64,000 nt of DNA from Diaphorobacter caeni. GTDB lineage: Bacteria > Pseudomonadota > Gammaproteobacteria > Burkholderiales > Burkholderiaceae_C. Positions 23,375-32,892 of the stretch are shown piece after piece. Position 1 is the stretch's first letter; every line of letters starts with the position of its first letter. A program made the position numbers and the translations under genes. Where the stretch lies: contig NZ_JADKYZ010000010.1 of assembly GCF_015354245.1 (NCBI RefSeq), forward strand, positions 1-64,000, given 5' to 3'. The notes under the pieces are model-generated. The model searched no databases, was not told the origin of the DNA, and was given only the letters and a program-made list of their open reading frames with translations.

Positions 23375-25093
23375 ATGTCCCATTCGATTCCTCCTTTGCC
23401 GCCGGATGCCGATCTGCGCAGTCTGGTGCGCTTTTCCACTGACGATGGCCTGATATGGCTGTCCGGGCAGCGCATGCTGTTGATGCACTCCGCGTCGCTC
23501 ATGGAGTTGCGCAAGGAGTTGATGAACACGCTCGGGCCCGGGCACACGCGGCGTGTGCTCATGCGCGGTGGCTACGCGGCGGGCGAACGTGATGCGCTGC
23601 TCGCGCGCCAGATCCGGCCGAACGGCAGCCTGTTCGAGATGTTCGCGGTGGGTCCGCAGTTGCACCGGCTTGAAGGTGCGGTGCGCGCGACGCCGCTGGT
23701 CTTCGACGCGGACGAGGAGGCGGGGCGGTTGCTCTGTCAGGTGCGCTGGGAACACAGTTGGGAGGCCGAGTCGCAGGCGCGCGAGTGGGGGCCGCAGAGC
23801 GAGCCGGCGTGCTGGATGCTGCTGGGTTACGCCTCGGGTTATTCGAGCGCTTTCTTTCGCAGGCAGGTGCTGTTCAAGGAGCTGCAGTGCGAGGCATGTG
23901 GGTACTCGCATTGCCTGATCGAAGGGCGCTTCGTGCACGAGTGGCCCGATGGCGAGCAGCTTGCGCGGGACTACCTTCCCGACTCGATGCTGGTGCGGCT
24001 CGACGAGCTGCAGTCGCAGGTCGAGGCGCTGCGCACGAGGCTTCAGCCAACGGATTCGCAGGGACCGCTGCTTGGCCAGTCACGCGCCTTTCAGTCAGCC
24101 GTGGAGCTGCTGCGCAAGGCCGCACCCACGCAGGTCACGGTGCTGCTGACCGGTGAGACCGGGGTGGGCAAGGAGCGCTTCGCGAGCGCGCTGCACGCGA
24201 TGAGCTCGCGCGCGGACAAACCCTTCGTCGCGGTGAACTGCGCGGCGCTGCCTGATGAGCTGATTGAAAGCGAGCTGTTCGGCGCGGAGAAGGGCGCTTT
24301 CACCGGCGCGAACGCGACCCGCATCGGCCGCTTCGAGCGCGCCAATGGCGGCACGTTGATGCTTGATGAGTTGGGCGAAATGCCGCTGCCCGCGCAGGCC
24401 AAGCTGCTGCGCGTGCTGCAGACCGGAGAGATCGAACGTCTGGGCGGAACCAAGCCGATCAAGGTGGATGTGCGGGTGGTGGCTGCGACCAACGTGGACC
24501 TCGAAAAGGCGGTCGAGCAGGGGCGATTCCGCGCCGACCTGCTGTATCGGCTCAACGTCTATCCGATCCGCATTCCTGCGCTGCGCGAGAGGGTGGACGA
24601 CATCGAGTCGCTCGCCATGCACCTGCTGCAGAAATTCTCGGCCCTGCACGGCAAGCATGTCGCGGGGCTCACGGACAGGGCGATTGCGGCGCTGCGCAGC
24701 CATCGCTGGCCCGGCAACGTGCGGGAGCTCGAGAACCTCATGGAGCGCGGCCTGATTCTTTCGGCAGCAGATGAGCTGATTGACGTGACCGCGCTGTTCC
24801 CGCAGTGGAGCGACGCGGGGCAGACCTCGGTGAACGCGCAGGGCTTGCTCTGTTGCGATGAGCAGACGTCCTCCGAAGGAGATAAGAAGATTGGTGCGGG
24901 CGATTTTTATGACGCGATGCTCGGCGAAGGGCTGACGCTGGATGCGCTCGAAGACCGCCTGCTGCAGGAGTCCGTGCGCCGCGCGGGCGGCAACCTCGCG
25001 GCCGCCGCGCGTGCGCTCGGCATGACGCGACCGCAATTGAGCTACAGGCTTTCGCGCACGCGTGACCGCGCGCCACAGCCAGAAGGGGAGTGA
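23375..25093 (+). CDS. aphR: sigma54-dependent phenol-responsive activator (DmpR/AphR type)
   Basis: This encodes 572 residues. The N-terminal sensor (residues 1-~215) ends with the V4R-type Cys-rich segment [15 protein letters not shown] that binds zinc near the phenol pocket. The AAA+ domain has Walker A GETGVGKE (260-267), GAFTGA (307-312, the sigma54 contact) and Walker [12 protein letters not shown]. The C-terminus carries a Fis-type HTH ([24 protein letters not shown]). It activates the divergent phenol operon when phenols bind. The start at 23375 gives the usual DmpR-like beginning. Confidence 0.93.
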   Translation: MSHSIPPLPPDADLRSLVRFSTDDGLIWLSGQRMLLMHSASLMELRKELMNTLGPGHTRRVLMRGGYAAGERDALLARQIRPNGSLFEMFAVGPQLHRLEGAVRATPLVFDADEEAGRLLCQVRWEHSWEAESQAREWGPQSEPACWMLLGYASGYSSAFFRRQVLFKELQCEACGYSHCLIEGRFVHEWPDGEQLARDYLPDSMLVRLDELQSQVEALRTRLQPTDSQGPLLGQSRAFQSAVELLRKAAPTQVTVLLTGETGVGKERFASALHAMSSRADKPFVAVNCAALPDELIESELFGAEKGAFTGANATRIGRFERANGGTLMLDELGEMPLPAQAKLLRVLQTGEIERLGGTKPIKVDVRVVAATNVDLEKAVEQGRFRADLLYRLNVYPIRIPALRERVDDIESLAMHLLQKFSALHGKHVAGLTDRAIAALRSHRWPGNVRELENLMERGLILSAADELIDVTALFPQWSDAGQTSVNAQGLLCCDEQTSSEGDKKIGAGDFYDAMLGEGLTLDALEDRLLQESVRRAGGNLAAAARALGMTRPQLSYRLSRTRDRAPQPEGE

Positions 25094-25102
25094 GAGAACA
25101 GC

Positions 25103-25849
25103 ATGGCCAAACGCCCCTATATTCAAGCGGTCGCACTGCCGGAAGCCGAGGGCTTCATCAGCAACGACGACACTTCGCGCACGCTGACCGAGCAGACCTA
25201 TGCCGAGCTGCGCACCGACATCATCGAGGGCCGCCTCTTGCCCGGCAGCAAGCTGCGCGTCGAGCATCTGCGCCAGACCTATGCGGTGGGCGCGGGCACG
25301 CTGCGCGAGGCGCTCACGCGGCTGGTGAGCGACGCGCTCGTTTCGGCGGAAGGTCAGCGCGGCTTTCGCGTCTCGCCGATCGCCATCGATGATCTGGAAG
25401 ACCTCACGCGGCTGCGGGTGCACATCGAGACCAACGCGCTGCGCGAATCGATACGCCATGGCGACGAGGCGTGGCGCGCGCGCCTGCGTGCAAGCTACGA
25501 AGAACTGGCTGCCGTGGAGCAGCCGCTCACGCGCGCCAATCGGGGGCGCTGGGAAGCGCTGAACCTGCGCTTTCATGAAACCCTGCTCGATGGTCGCCCG
25601 TCCCCCTGGGAGCGCAAGGTGCTCAAGCTGCTGTCGCGGCACATCGAACGCTATCGATCGTTTGCCATCGAACTGCCGGGCGCCGTGCGTGACGTGCATG
25701 CCGAGCACACCGAGATCTTCGAGCTGGCCATGTCCGGGCAGGACGCACGCGCCGCGCTCGCGCTCGAAGCCCATATCTGTGCGACGCCGCACCAGTTGCT
25801 CAGGGCACTGCGCGAGGGGCGAATGATTCTTCCCGCTGCCGAGGCCTGA
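25103..25849 (+). CDS. aphS: GntR/FadR-type regulator (AphS-like)
   Basis: This encodes 248 residues. The N-terminal winged HTH reads TYAELRTDIIEGRLLPGSKLRVEHLRQTYAVGAGTLREALTRLVSDALV. The C-terminal FCD domain has the metal and ligand histidines (LRFHETLL, AEHTEIFELA, EAHICATPHQ). Comamonas testosteroni TA441 has a GntR-type repressor, AphS, in its phenol cluster. This gene lies 9 bp after aphR and is probably co-transcribed with it, so it is the likely homologue. It is expected to keep the phenol operon silent without inducer; the operator is a candidate only. Confidence 0.8.
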   Translation: MAKRPYIQAVALPEAEGFISNDDTSRTLTEQTYAELRTDIIEGRLLPGSKLRVEHLRQTYAVGAGTLREALTRLVSDALVSAEGQRGFRVSPIAIDDLEDLTRLRVHIETNALRESIRHGDEAWRARLRASYEELAAVEQPLTRANRGRWEALNLRFHETLLDGRPSPWERKVLKLLSRHIERYRSFAIELPGAVRDVHAEHTEIFELAMSGQDARAALALEAHICATPHQLLRALREGRMILPAAEA

Positions 25850-26263
25850 GAGCGTCTTCAGGATTTCCACAAGGTCTTGCAGGCGCGGCCTCGGGTGGTC
25901 TGCCGCGTTGCAAGCCTCGCGATGAGATCGTAAACACGCTCTGACGACTCCTTGGCGCAGGGCGGCCCGGAGGGCGTAACCCACGCAAGGATTTTCGATT
26001 GCACAGAACGAATATCCTTGTCGGTGCGATTTTTCCATGGAGGTCGCGAGCAGGGATTACATATTGAACGGGCAGCCAAGGCGTCCGTTTGCAAGAAATA
26101 ACATTGATGGGCTTCAATAATCCATGTGGTTAATTGGAGTCATGGTTGACGCTGGGTGGTTGGGTTCAAATTTGGAGGTTAACAATGGATTATTAATATG
26201 CGATCAATTAATATTAAAAAGGGAAATGAATTGCTTTTCCCATTTGTACGGAGCATGCGCCAC
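25850..26263. other. intergenic, no supported gene
   Basis: Short frames here lack ribosome sites and overlap on both strands. From ~26100 the DNA becomes clearly AT-rich (many TTAAT tracts up to 26240), which suggests the promoter of the following DUF11 gene. No clear terminator for the regulator pair was seen. Confidence 0.5.
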
Positions 26264-29152
26264 ATGCAGGGCCGTGAAGGTTCGGTGCCCCGGCTGGGAG
26301 GTTGGCTTGGGCTGGCCAATCAACTGACGTCTCCACGCATGCTGCGCCTGACCTTCGCGTCGATGCTGTGCATCGCGGCGTGGGGGCAGGTCGCGGCCCA
26401 GACGACGCCCTGCAATGGCATGCTGTATGTCTCCAATGCCGCTGGCAACGATACCAAGACGTTCTTCAACAATATCAATACAGCTACCAATCCACCCACT
26501 CTGAGCAATCTGGGGGCGACAGGTGGAGTCAATTACAACGCGCTGGGATATAACCCGGTGGATGAATATTTCTATGGCATGAAATACGAGGGAAATACCT
26601 TGCTTCGTGTCAATTCGAATGGCTCGGTGACAGTTGTTGGTAATGTGGGTGGATTGCCGTCCGGAAATCTCAAGGCATTTACCAGTGGCGCTTTTGATAT
26701 TGCTGGAAACTACTATATCAAGGTGCAGGGCGATACCAAGACGATTTATGTCGTCGACGTCGTCACCCTGAAATTCACCACCGTCACCCTGAACAAGGCC
26801 ATCGAAGTGTCCGACATGGCCTTCGTCAACGGCGTGCTGTACTCGGTGGGCAACAACGGTCAGTTGTACAGGATCGAGATCAACGGGACGACCGGCACGG
26901 TCACCGACGTCGGTACCGCATACCCCACCGCCACGGGCGCGCAACTGGGTGCGCAGTTCGGCGCGACCAACGGCCTGTTCGGCACGGCCAACGATGGCTC
27001 GGGCTTTTATTACATCGACGTGAACACGGGCGTGCGTACCCGTCTGTCCGCCTCGCCCGTCGCGGAATCCAACGACGGTGCCAACTGTCCCGCGCAGTCG
27101 CTCGACTTCCCGGCCGATCTCGCGATCACCAAGATCGCAGGTTCCTACGTGGCGGGCAGCCCGCTGGTCTACACCATCGTGGTGAGCAACAACGGGCCGT
27201 TCGATGTCACCAATGCCCGCGTGACCGATGCTCTGCCGGTAGGCATCACGAGCGCGCAGTGGACCTGTGCGGCCGCGGGAAACGCCAGCTGCGGCGTGAC
27301 CGCAGGAACCGGCGGCATCGATGTGGCCACGGCCTATGTCCCGTATCAGGGCACGCTCACCTACAAGCTGTCCATGGATGTTCCTGCAGGCTACATGGGC
27401 GACCTCGTGAACACGGCCTCGGTGGCGCTGCCCGCGGACACGCCGCTGCTGGTGGACGAGAACACGGCCAACAACACGGCCAGCGTCACCAGCGTGCAGA
27501 GCGTTGCCGATCTCGGCATCTCCAAGACGGACGGCAACAGCATCTACATCTCGGGCACGGACGTGACCTACACCATCACGGCCACGAACGCGGGACCGGA
27601 TGCCGTCGAGGGAGCCGCGGTCAGCGACGCGCTGCCTACCGGCGTCACCCAGGCGAGCTGGTCCTGCGTGGCCTCCGCTGGAGCCACCTGCGCAGCCAAC
27701 GGTACCGGTGCGCTTGACGACAAGATCAGTCTGGCCCCCGGGGCGACGGCGACCTACACCCTTGCCATGTCGGTGCCCCTTACCTTCTCCGGCACGCTGG
27801 CGAACACGGCCACGGTGCAGGTGCCCGCAGGTGTGATCGATCCCGACTCCAACAACAATCTGGCCACGGACACCAATGCGCAGGCGACTGCCGATCTGGG
27901 CATCACCAAGACCGACGGCGCCACGAGCTACAAGCCTGGCTCCGACGTGACCTACACCATCACCGTTGCCAACAACGGCCCGGATGCGGCCGCTGGCGCC
28001 ACGGTCAGCGATGCATTGCCCGTCGGCATCACCAAGGCCAGCTGGAGCTGCGTGCCCGCAGGCGGCGCGACCTGCGCCACCAGCGGAAGCGGTGCACTGA
28101 ACGACAAGGCGCATCTGCCCGCAGGCTCCTCGGCGACGTACACGCTGGTCATGTCCGTGCCATCGACGTTCTCCGGTGCATTGGTGAACACGGCGACCGT
28201 TCAGACGCCCGCAGGCGTGCTCGATCCGGTCCCGGGCAACAACTCGGCCATCGATGCCGACGCGCAGAGCTCGGCAGATCTGAGCATCACCAAGACCGAC
28301 GGCGCCACGAGCTACAAGCCTGGCTCCGACGTGACCTACACCATCACGGCCAAGAATGCCGGGCCTGACGCGGTCACGGGTGCCACGGTCAGCGACCTGC
28401 TGCCCACCGGCATCACCAAGGCCAGCTGGACCTGCGTGCCCGCAGGCGGTGCGACCTGCGCCAACAGCGGAAGCGGTGCACTGAACGACAAGGTCCATCT
28501 GCCTGCAGGGGCCTCCGTGACGTACACGCTGGTCATGTCCGTGCCTGCCACTTTCACCGGTGCGCTGGTGAATACGGCCACCGTGGCGCTGCCAGCCGAT
28601 ACCATCGATCCGAACGCAGGCAACAACACGGCCACGGACTCCGACGCGCAGAGCTCGGCCGACCTGAGCATCACCAAGACCGATGGCGCTACCAGCTACA
28701 AACCAGGCTCCGACGTGACCTACACCATCACGGCCAAGAATGCCGGACCTGACGCGGTCACGGGTGCCACGGTCAGCGACCTGTTGCCCACCGGCATCAC
28801 GAAGGCCAGCTGGACCTGCGTGCCCGCAGGCGGTACGACCTGCGCCACCAGCGGAAGCGGTGCGCTGAACGACAAGGTCCATCTGCCTGCAGGTGCCTCC
28901 GCGACGTACACGCTGGTCATGTCCGTGCCTTCCAACTTCACCGGCGCGCTGGTGAATACGGCCACCGTGGCGCTGCCGGCCGACACCATCGATCCGAACG
29001 CAGGCAACAACACGGCAACCGACTCCGATGAGGAGCGCGTCGACAAGGTCACGGCCGCTACGCCGGTGCCTGTCGGCGGCGGCTGGATCCTGCTGATGCT
29101 CTCGGCTCTGGTCGGCCTGATGGCCGTGCGATTCAACGCTCGTCGTCACTGA
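26264..29152 (+). CDS. large DUF11-repeat surface protein with C-terminal sorting signal
   Basis: About 960 residues. A signal peptide (MLRLTFASMLCIAAWGQVAAQ) lies ~25 residues after the chosen start; alternative starts are 26198, 26255 and 26339, and none has an ideal ribosome site. Residues up to ~280 form a beta-propeller-like domain (VNYNALGYNPVDEYFYGM, then FVNGVLYSVGNNGQLYRI). Five DUF11 repeats of ~128 residues follow (ADLSITKTDG...GSDVTYTITAKNAGPDAV...LVNTATV). The C-terminus, VPVGGGW plus a membrane span and RFNARRH, resembles an IPTL-CTERM/PEP-CTERM sorting tail. It is probably exported to the cell surface. The partner exosortase is not in the window. Confidence 0.82.
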   Translation: MQGREGSVPRLGGWLGLANQLTSPRMLRLTFASMLCIAAWGQVAAQTTPCNGMLYVSNAAGNDTKTFFNNINTATNPPTLSNLGATGGVNYNALGYNPVDEYFYGMKYEGNTLLRVNSNGSVTVVGNVGGLPSGNLKAFTSGAFDIAGNYYIKVQGDTKTIYVVDVVTLKFTTVTLNKAIEVSDMAFVNGVLYSVGNNGQLYRIEINGTTGTVTDVGTAYPTATGAQLGAQFGATNGLFGTANDGSGFYYIDVNTGVRTRLSASPVAESNDGANCPAQSLDFPADLAITKIAGSYVAGSPLVYTIVVSNNGPFDVTNARVTDALPVGITSAQWTCAAAGNASCGVTAGTGGIDVATAYVPYQGTLTYKLSMDVPAGYMGDLVNTASVALPADTPLLVDENTANNTASVTSVQSVADLGISKTDGNSIYISGTDVTYTITATNAGPDAVEGAAVSDALPTGVTQASWSCVASAGATCAANGTGALDDKISLAPGATATYTLAMSVPLTFSGTLANTATVQVPAGVIDPDSNNNLATDTNAQATADLGITKTDGATSYKPGSDVTYTITVANNGPDAAAGATVSDALPVGITKASWSCVPAGGATCATSGSGALNDKAHLPAGSSATYTLVMSVPSTFSGALVNTATVQTPAGVLDPVPGNNSAIDADAQSSADLSITKTDGATSYKPGSDVTYTITAKNAGPDAVTGATVSDLLPTGITKASWTCVPAGGATCANSGSGALNDKVHLPAGASVTYTLVMSVPATFTGALVNTATVALPADTIDPNAGNNTATDSDAQSSADLSITKTDGATSYKPGSDVTYTITAKNAGPDAVTGATVSDLLPTGITKASWTCVPAGGTTCATSGSGALNDKVHLPAGASATYTLVMSVPSNFTGALVNTATVALPADTIDPNAGNNTATDSDEERVDKVTAATPVPVGGGWILLMLSALVGLMAVRFNARRH
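27113..29041 (+). repeat. five tandem DUF11 repeats, last four in exact 384-bp register
   Basis: Repeat units start at 27113, 27506, 27890, 28274 and 28658. The last four units have an exact 384-bp period. Units 3, 4 and 5 are nearly identical at DNA level over long runs, including the stretch starting with the codons for SITKTDGATSYKPGSDV. This points to recent duplication or gene conversion, and repeat number may vary between strains. Confidence 0.85.
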
Positions 29153-29197
29153 TGAACATGGGAAGAGCCGAGACAGAACGAGGCTCTTCTGCACACG

Positions 29198-29236
29198 AGG
29201 CGGCACACGGCAATTGGCCGTGTGCCGCCTTTTTTC
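29198..29236 (+). terminator. strong rho-independent terminator
   Basis: A perfect 14-bp stem, AGGCGGCACACGGC/GCCGTGTGCCGCCT, with a 5-base loop is followed by six T. It ends the DUF11 gene. The remaining ~250 bp to the next gene hold no frame that I support, only its presumed promoter. Confidence 0.92.
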
Positions 29237-29484
29237 TTGCGATGAGGTCTAGCCGATCCTCCATGCGTGGTGCTGATGGTCAATCTGAATGACCTTCTGC
29301 TTCCAACTTTCGGCAATGAGCTTATGCCGATAAATTCACATTTTTTGAATTGAAACGACAATTGCATTGAAACTTCATGCACGAGACCGACTCTAGACTT
29401 CAGTTCATTGAAGTCAGGGCAGCATCAACACGGCAGCCGTCCCGACAGACCCGAGATATCGCCGTGAGGGATTGAAGTTTCTTT

Positions 29485-30051
29485 ATGCAGGCAGCTTTGC
29501 AAAATCAGCCGACGCGGTATTCCGCAGGTGCCAAGGCGTTTCACTGGGTACTGGCCCTGGCGCTTGTCACCCTGTTCGGCGTCGGCCTGTACATGACGGG
29601 TCTGCCGTTCTCACCGCAGCGCCTGAAGCTCTATAACTGGCACAAGTGGGCGGGAGTCACGATTCTCGCGCTGTCGGTGCTGCGCCTTCTGTGGCGCTTC
29701 ACGCATCGTCCGCCGCCGCTGCCCGAGAAGGTGCGTGCCACGATGCCGGGCTGGCAGCAGTTCGCGCACCATGCCGTGCATTTTCTGATGTATGCGCTGT
29801 TCTTCGCCGTGCCGTTGATCGGCTGGGCGTACAGCTCGGCATCGGGCTTCCAGATCGTGCTGTTCGGTGCGCTGCCGCTGCCGGATTTCGTGGCTGCCGA
29901 TCCCGAGCTCGCCAAGGCCATCAAGCCATGGCATGCCTACAGCGCCTATGCGTTGGCAGCACTGGTGGTGCTGCATGTGGCAGCGGTGGTGAAGCACCAG
30001 TTCATTGACCGTGATGGTCTGCTGGGGCGCATGCTGCCGGGCCGTGCCTGA
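29485..30051 (+). CDS. cytochrome b561 family protein
   Basis: This encodes 188 residues with four transmembrane helices. The haem-ligand histidines are in KAFHWVLALAL, YNWHKWAGV, FAHHAVHFLMY and VVLHVAAVVKHQF. It resembles CybB (ubiquinol-oxidising b-type cytochrome). It lies in front of two yceI genes, an association seen in many proteobacteria (b561-YceI), which suggests a joint role with isoprenoid quinones or redox at the membrane. Confidence 0.88.
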   Translation: MQAALQNQPTRYSAGAKAFHWVLALALVTLFGVGLYMTGLPFSPQRLKLYNWHKWAGVTILALSVLRLLWRFTHRPPPLPEKVRATMPGWQQFAHHAVHFLMYALFFAVPLIGWAYSSASGFQIVLFGALPLPDFVAADPELAKAIKPWHAYSAYALAALVVLHVAAVVKHQFIDRDGLLGRMLPGRA

Positions 30052-30126
30052 TCCAGCGTTCAGTTTATGCAACGAAGAGGCGACCTACCGCCTCTTCACA
30101 ATCCAGATTTTCCGTGTGAAGGAGAA

Positions 30127-30729
30127 ATGAAAATGATGATGTTGAAGAAGAAGTCGTTCTCTGTGTTGAGCGCAGGCGTCATGTTGGCCGGATCTGCGCT
30201 GCTGATGGTGGCACCGGCTGCGCAGGCACAGCAGGCGCTGGTTCCCGCGCAGAGCGAAATTGCGTTCGTGAGCAAGCAGATGGGCGTGCCCGTCGAAGGC
30301 AAGTTCAAGAAGTTCGATGCGCAGGTGTCCTTTGACCCAGCCAAGCTCGCGACCAGCAAGGTGGCGTTCACCATCGACACCGGCAGCGCCACGCTTGGCG
30401 TGAAGGAGACCGATGCCGAACTGCCGAAGTCCGTGTGGTTTAACGTGCCGAAATTTCCGCAGGCTACATTCCAGTCCTCGACCATCAAGTCGGTGGGCGC
30501 AGGCAAGTACGAAGTGGCGGGCAAGCTGAGCATCAAGGGCGCAAGCCAGGATGTGGTGGTGCCGGTCACGCTCACGCAGAGCGGTGCCACGACCATGGCC
30601 GCAGGCAGTTTCGGGATCAAGCGTCTGACCTTCAAGATCGGTGAGAACGAATGGGCCGACACCTCGATGGTGGCGGATGAAGTGCAGGTGAAGTTCAAAC
30701 TGGCACTGACCGGCGTTCCCAAGATCTGA
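30127..30729 (+). CDS. YceI family periplasmic protein
   Basis: About 200 residues. The signal peptide ends APAAQAQQ. The lipocalin-like YceI body has LVPAQSEIAFVSKQMGVPVEGKFKKFDAQVSFDP, the family start, and later ISIKGASQDVVVPV-type strands. YceI proteins bind polyisoprenoid lipids in the periplasm. The AAGGAG at 30119-30124 best fits the ATG at 30133; ATG 30127 is the upstream alternative. It lies 75 bp after the cytochrome gene. Confidence 0.88.
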   Translation: MKMMMLKKKSFSVLSAGVMLAGSALLMVAPAAQAQQALVPAQSEIAFVSKQMGVPVEGKFKKFDAQVSFDPAKLATSKVAFTIDTGSATLGVKETDAELPKSVWFNVPKFPQATFQSSTIKSVGAGKYEVAGKLSIKGASQDVVVPVTLTQSGATTMAAGSFGIKRLTFKIGENEWADTSMVADEVQVKFKLALTGVPKI

Positions 30730-30793
30730 ATCTGATCTCTTTTTTGTTTTCCTCCCCGTTTCGATTTTTTGATTTTTGACTGGAGTATTTTCG

Positions 30794-31369
30794 ATGCGCA
30801 AATTCCTCTTCGCCTTGGCCGCCACAGCAGCTTTCATCGGTTCCGCAGCTCAAGCGCAGACCGCCACATATGCGATCGATCCATCGCACACGTTCGCCAC
30901 CTTCGAGATCAGCCACTTCGGCGCCAGCGTGAACCGCGCCCGCTTCGACAAGAAGGAAGGCTCCGTGCAACTGGACAAGACCGCCAAGACCGGCAAGGTC
31001 GAGCTCACGCTGCACATCGACTCGGTGAACTCCGGTACGGCACCGTTCAACAAGCACCTGCAGAGCAGCGAAATTTTCGATGTGGAAAAATTCCCGACGG
31101 CCAAGTTCGTGGGTGACAAGTTCACATTCGACGGCGACAAGGTGGTCTCGGTTTCCGGCGAGATGACCATCAAGGGCAAGACCCAGCCTGTGACTTTCAA
31201 GGCCAACCAGTTCTCCTGCTATGACAACCCGATGCTCAAGCGCGAAGTCTGCGGTGGCGACTTCGAGACCACCATCGACCGCACGGCGTTCGGTGTGGAC
31301 TACGGCGTGCAGTACGGCTTCCCCAAGAATGTGCGCATCGTCGCGCAGATCGAAGCCGTGAAGCAGTAA
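30794..31369 (+). CDS. second YceI family periplasmic protein
   Basis: This encodes 191 residues with a signal peptide MRKFLFALAATAAFIGSAAQA. YAIDPSHTFATFEISHFGASVNRARFDKKEG is the classic YceI opening with the DPSHS/T motif, and MTIKGKTQPVTFKANQF is the conserved middle. A Cys pair (C in FSCYDN and REVCGGDF) may form a disulfide. It is a diverged paralogue of the preceding gene, 64 bp downstream of it. Confidence 0.93.
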   Translation: MRKFLFALAATAAFIGSAAQAQTATYAIDPSHTFATFEISHFGASVNRARFDKKEGSVQLDKTAKTGKVELTLHIDSVNSGTAPFNKHLQSSEIFDVEKFPTAKFVGDKFTFDGDKVVSVSGEMTIKGKTQPVTFKANQFSCYDNPMLKREVCGGDFETTIDRTAFGVDYGVQYGFPKNVRIVAQIEAVKQ

Positions 31370-31396
31370 GCGTTTTTCGCACTGTCTGACGACGAA

Positions 31397-31427
31397 GGCC
31401 GGTACCGCGAGGTACCGGCCTTTTTTT
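31397..31427 (+). terminator. strong rho-independent terminator
   Basis: A perfect 10-bp stem, GGCCGGTACC/GGTACCGGCC, with loop GCGA and seven T ends the b561-yceI-yceI unit. Confidence 0.95.
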
Positions 31428-31679
31428 GCTCAAAGGCCTGCGTTTACGCGTGGCCGGTGTCGCTTGAGTTTGGCGGCGTTTGCCAATGCTGGTGCGGGTT
31501 TGCGCACGTTGGAAGGCGTGTTTGCACGCGCGAAATACCATGCGGGATCTCGCCCCGTCCATACCGCAATTGCGTTATGGACGAGGGCAGGCGATGTGAA
31601 TACATTCGGTTTCAACAAGCGTCAATATGTAACTTCATTGGCGCATCAGTCGACCAACGGTCGACGGTGAAATCAACGA
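31428..31679. other. intergenic, no supported gene
   Basis: Overlapping short frames on both strands (for example 31464-31670, 68 codons) lack a ribosome site and recognisable content. The AT-rich end near 31600-31679 is the presumed promoter of the lipoprotein operon. Confidence 0.4.
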
Positions 31680-32345
31680 ATGAAAGCCATGTCGTTTCCA
31701 TCTTTTCGCCATTTTTCCGTCTCCACGACCGCAGCGACACTGGCGATGCTCGTGCTGGCGGGGTGCCAGAGCAATCCACCTTTGCAGAACGTCAGCGGAG
31801 TCCAGTCGATGGAGGTGGACTCAAGCCGCAAGGGTCCCGTGTCCGGTGTGGGCGTCGAGGGCCAGGACATCGTCGCCATGACCGATCAGATGATGCGGGA
31901 CATTCTGGTCGAGCCCATTTTTGCCGACACCGGACGGCGTCCGCGCGTGATCATCGACGCGCAGTACTTCGTGAACGAGAGCTCGCAGGCCATCAACCGC
32001 AATCTCATCACGCAGCGACTCATGGTCAACCTCAACCGTGCCGCGCGCTCGCGCATGCAGTTCATCAACCGCCAGAACGCGGCCATGGTGGAGCAGGAGA
32101 GGGCCTTGAAGCGCAGCGGAACCACCGATGTCGGAACGACCGGATTGACCAAGGCGCAGGCGGGCGCGGACTACCGACTCTCCGGCAAGATCACGTCGCT
32201 TGACAGCCGCAGCACGCGCTCGGGGCTGATTCAGCGCTACACGCAGATCTCGTTCGAGCTGACGGATCTGGAGTCCGGAGAGATCGTTTGGGCGGGGATG
32301 TATGAGTTCTCCCGCGCGGCGGCGGACGATGTGATCTATCGCTGA
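31680..32345 (+). CDS. LpoB-like outer-membrane lipoprotein
   Basis: This encodes 221 residues. The signal peptide ends in the lipobox LAGC, so it is a lipoprotein (next residue Ser, outer-membrane sorting). The body (VEGQDIVAMTDQMMRDILVEP, then RPRVIIDAQYFVNESSQAINRNLITQRLMVNLNRAA, then GADYRLSGKITSLD and SFELTDLESGEIVWAGMYEF) is the LpoB/CsgG-like fold. In Escherichia coli LpoB activates the peptidoglycan synthase PBP1b. It is the first gene of a four-gene set with a YcfL-like gene, the same pairing as ycfL-lpoB in enterobacteria. Confidence 0.78.
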   Translation: MKAMSFPSFRHFSVSTTAATLAMLVLAGCQSNPPLQNVSGVQSMEVDSSRKGPVSGVGVEGQDIVAMTDQMMRDILVEPIFADTGRRPRVIIDAQYFVNESSQAINRNLITQRLMVNLNRAARSRMQFINRQNAAMVEQERALKRSGTTDVGTTGLTKAQAGADYRLSGKITSLDSRSTRSGLIQRYTQISFELTDLESGEIVWAGMYEFSRAAADDVIYR

Positions 32346-32359
32346 AGAAGAGGTGTCTC

Positions 32360-32872
32360 ATGACGAATCGATTTTTCACCGCGTTGGTCTTCATTGGCGC
32401 AGGCCTGCTCTCCGTGGTGTGCACCACGGTGCAGTCCACACCGCCGGTCGTGGCGGGCTGCATGACCTGGGAGCAGCAGCAGAGCAGCGGCGCCGCGCAG
32501 CGCCTTGGCGGCAGCATCCAGTTGCTGTCCCCCGAGCTGGCTCGCATCGTCGGCGTGCAGGACATGGGCACCGCGCGAACGCCCACTGGTCTCGCGTCGG
32601 TGCAGGCGGAGATCTACAACTGCACTGATGTGGATGTGGTGGTGCTGATGCGCACGCGTTTCTCCGGTGATCGTGGGCAGAGCGAGCCACCGAGCGCATG
32701 GAAGACCGTGTTTCTGCCGCCGCGCGGACAGGCGGTCTATGGTGAGTCGGCCGTATCCCAGAGCACGCGCAGAGTGGCCGTCGACATCCATGACGCGAAT
32801 CGCGAACAGACGCAGTGGCAGCAGGGGCAGAGCTACAGGGCGCCGATGCAGTCACCTGCGGGCATCCGCTGA
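32360..32872 (+). CDS. YcfL-like (DUF1425) lipoprotein
   Basis: This encodes 170 residues with a lipobox-like LSVVC at residues 18-22. The domain GSIQLLSPELARIVGVQDMGTARTPTGLASVQAEIYNCTDVDVVVLMRTRFSGD is a YcfL-type immunoglobulin-like beta fold. It is encoded 14 bp after the LpoB-like gene. Function is unknown; in enterobacteria ycfL is adjacent to lpoB. Confidence 0.7.
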   Translation: MTNRFFTALVFIGAGLLSVVCTTVQSTPPVVAGCMTWEQQQSSGAAQRLGGSIQLLSPELARIVGVQDMGTARTPTGLASVQAEIYNCTDVDVVVLMRTRFSGDRGQSEPPSAWKTVFLPPRGQAVYGESAVSQSTRRVAVDIHDANREQTQWQQGQSYRAPMQSPAGIR

Positions 32873-32892
32873 ACCAGTAAAAGGCAAGACCC

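Noticed and set aside
24095-26038. 647-codon minus-strand frame
   Set aside because: It is antisense to the aphR-aphS genes, which have clear domains on the plus strand.
26204-29206. Open frame of ~1000 codons on the minus strand
   Set aside because: It is the antisense shadow of the DUF11 repeat gene; the composition is arginine/glycine/histidine-rich and repeat-derived.
31464-31670. 68-codon plus-strand frame between the YceI and LpoB-like genes
   Set aside because: It lacks a ribosome site and the content resembles random translation of intergenic DNA.
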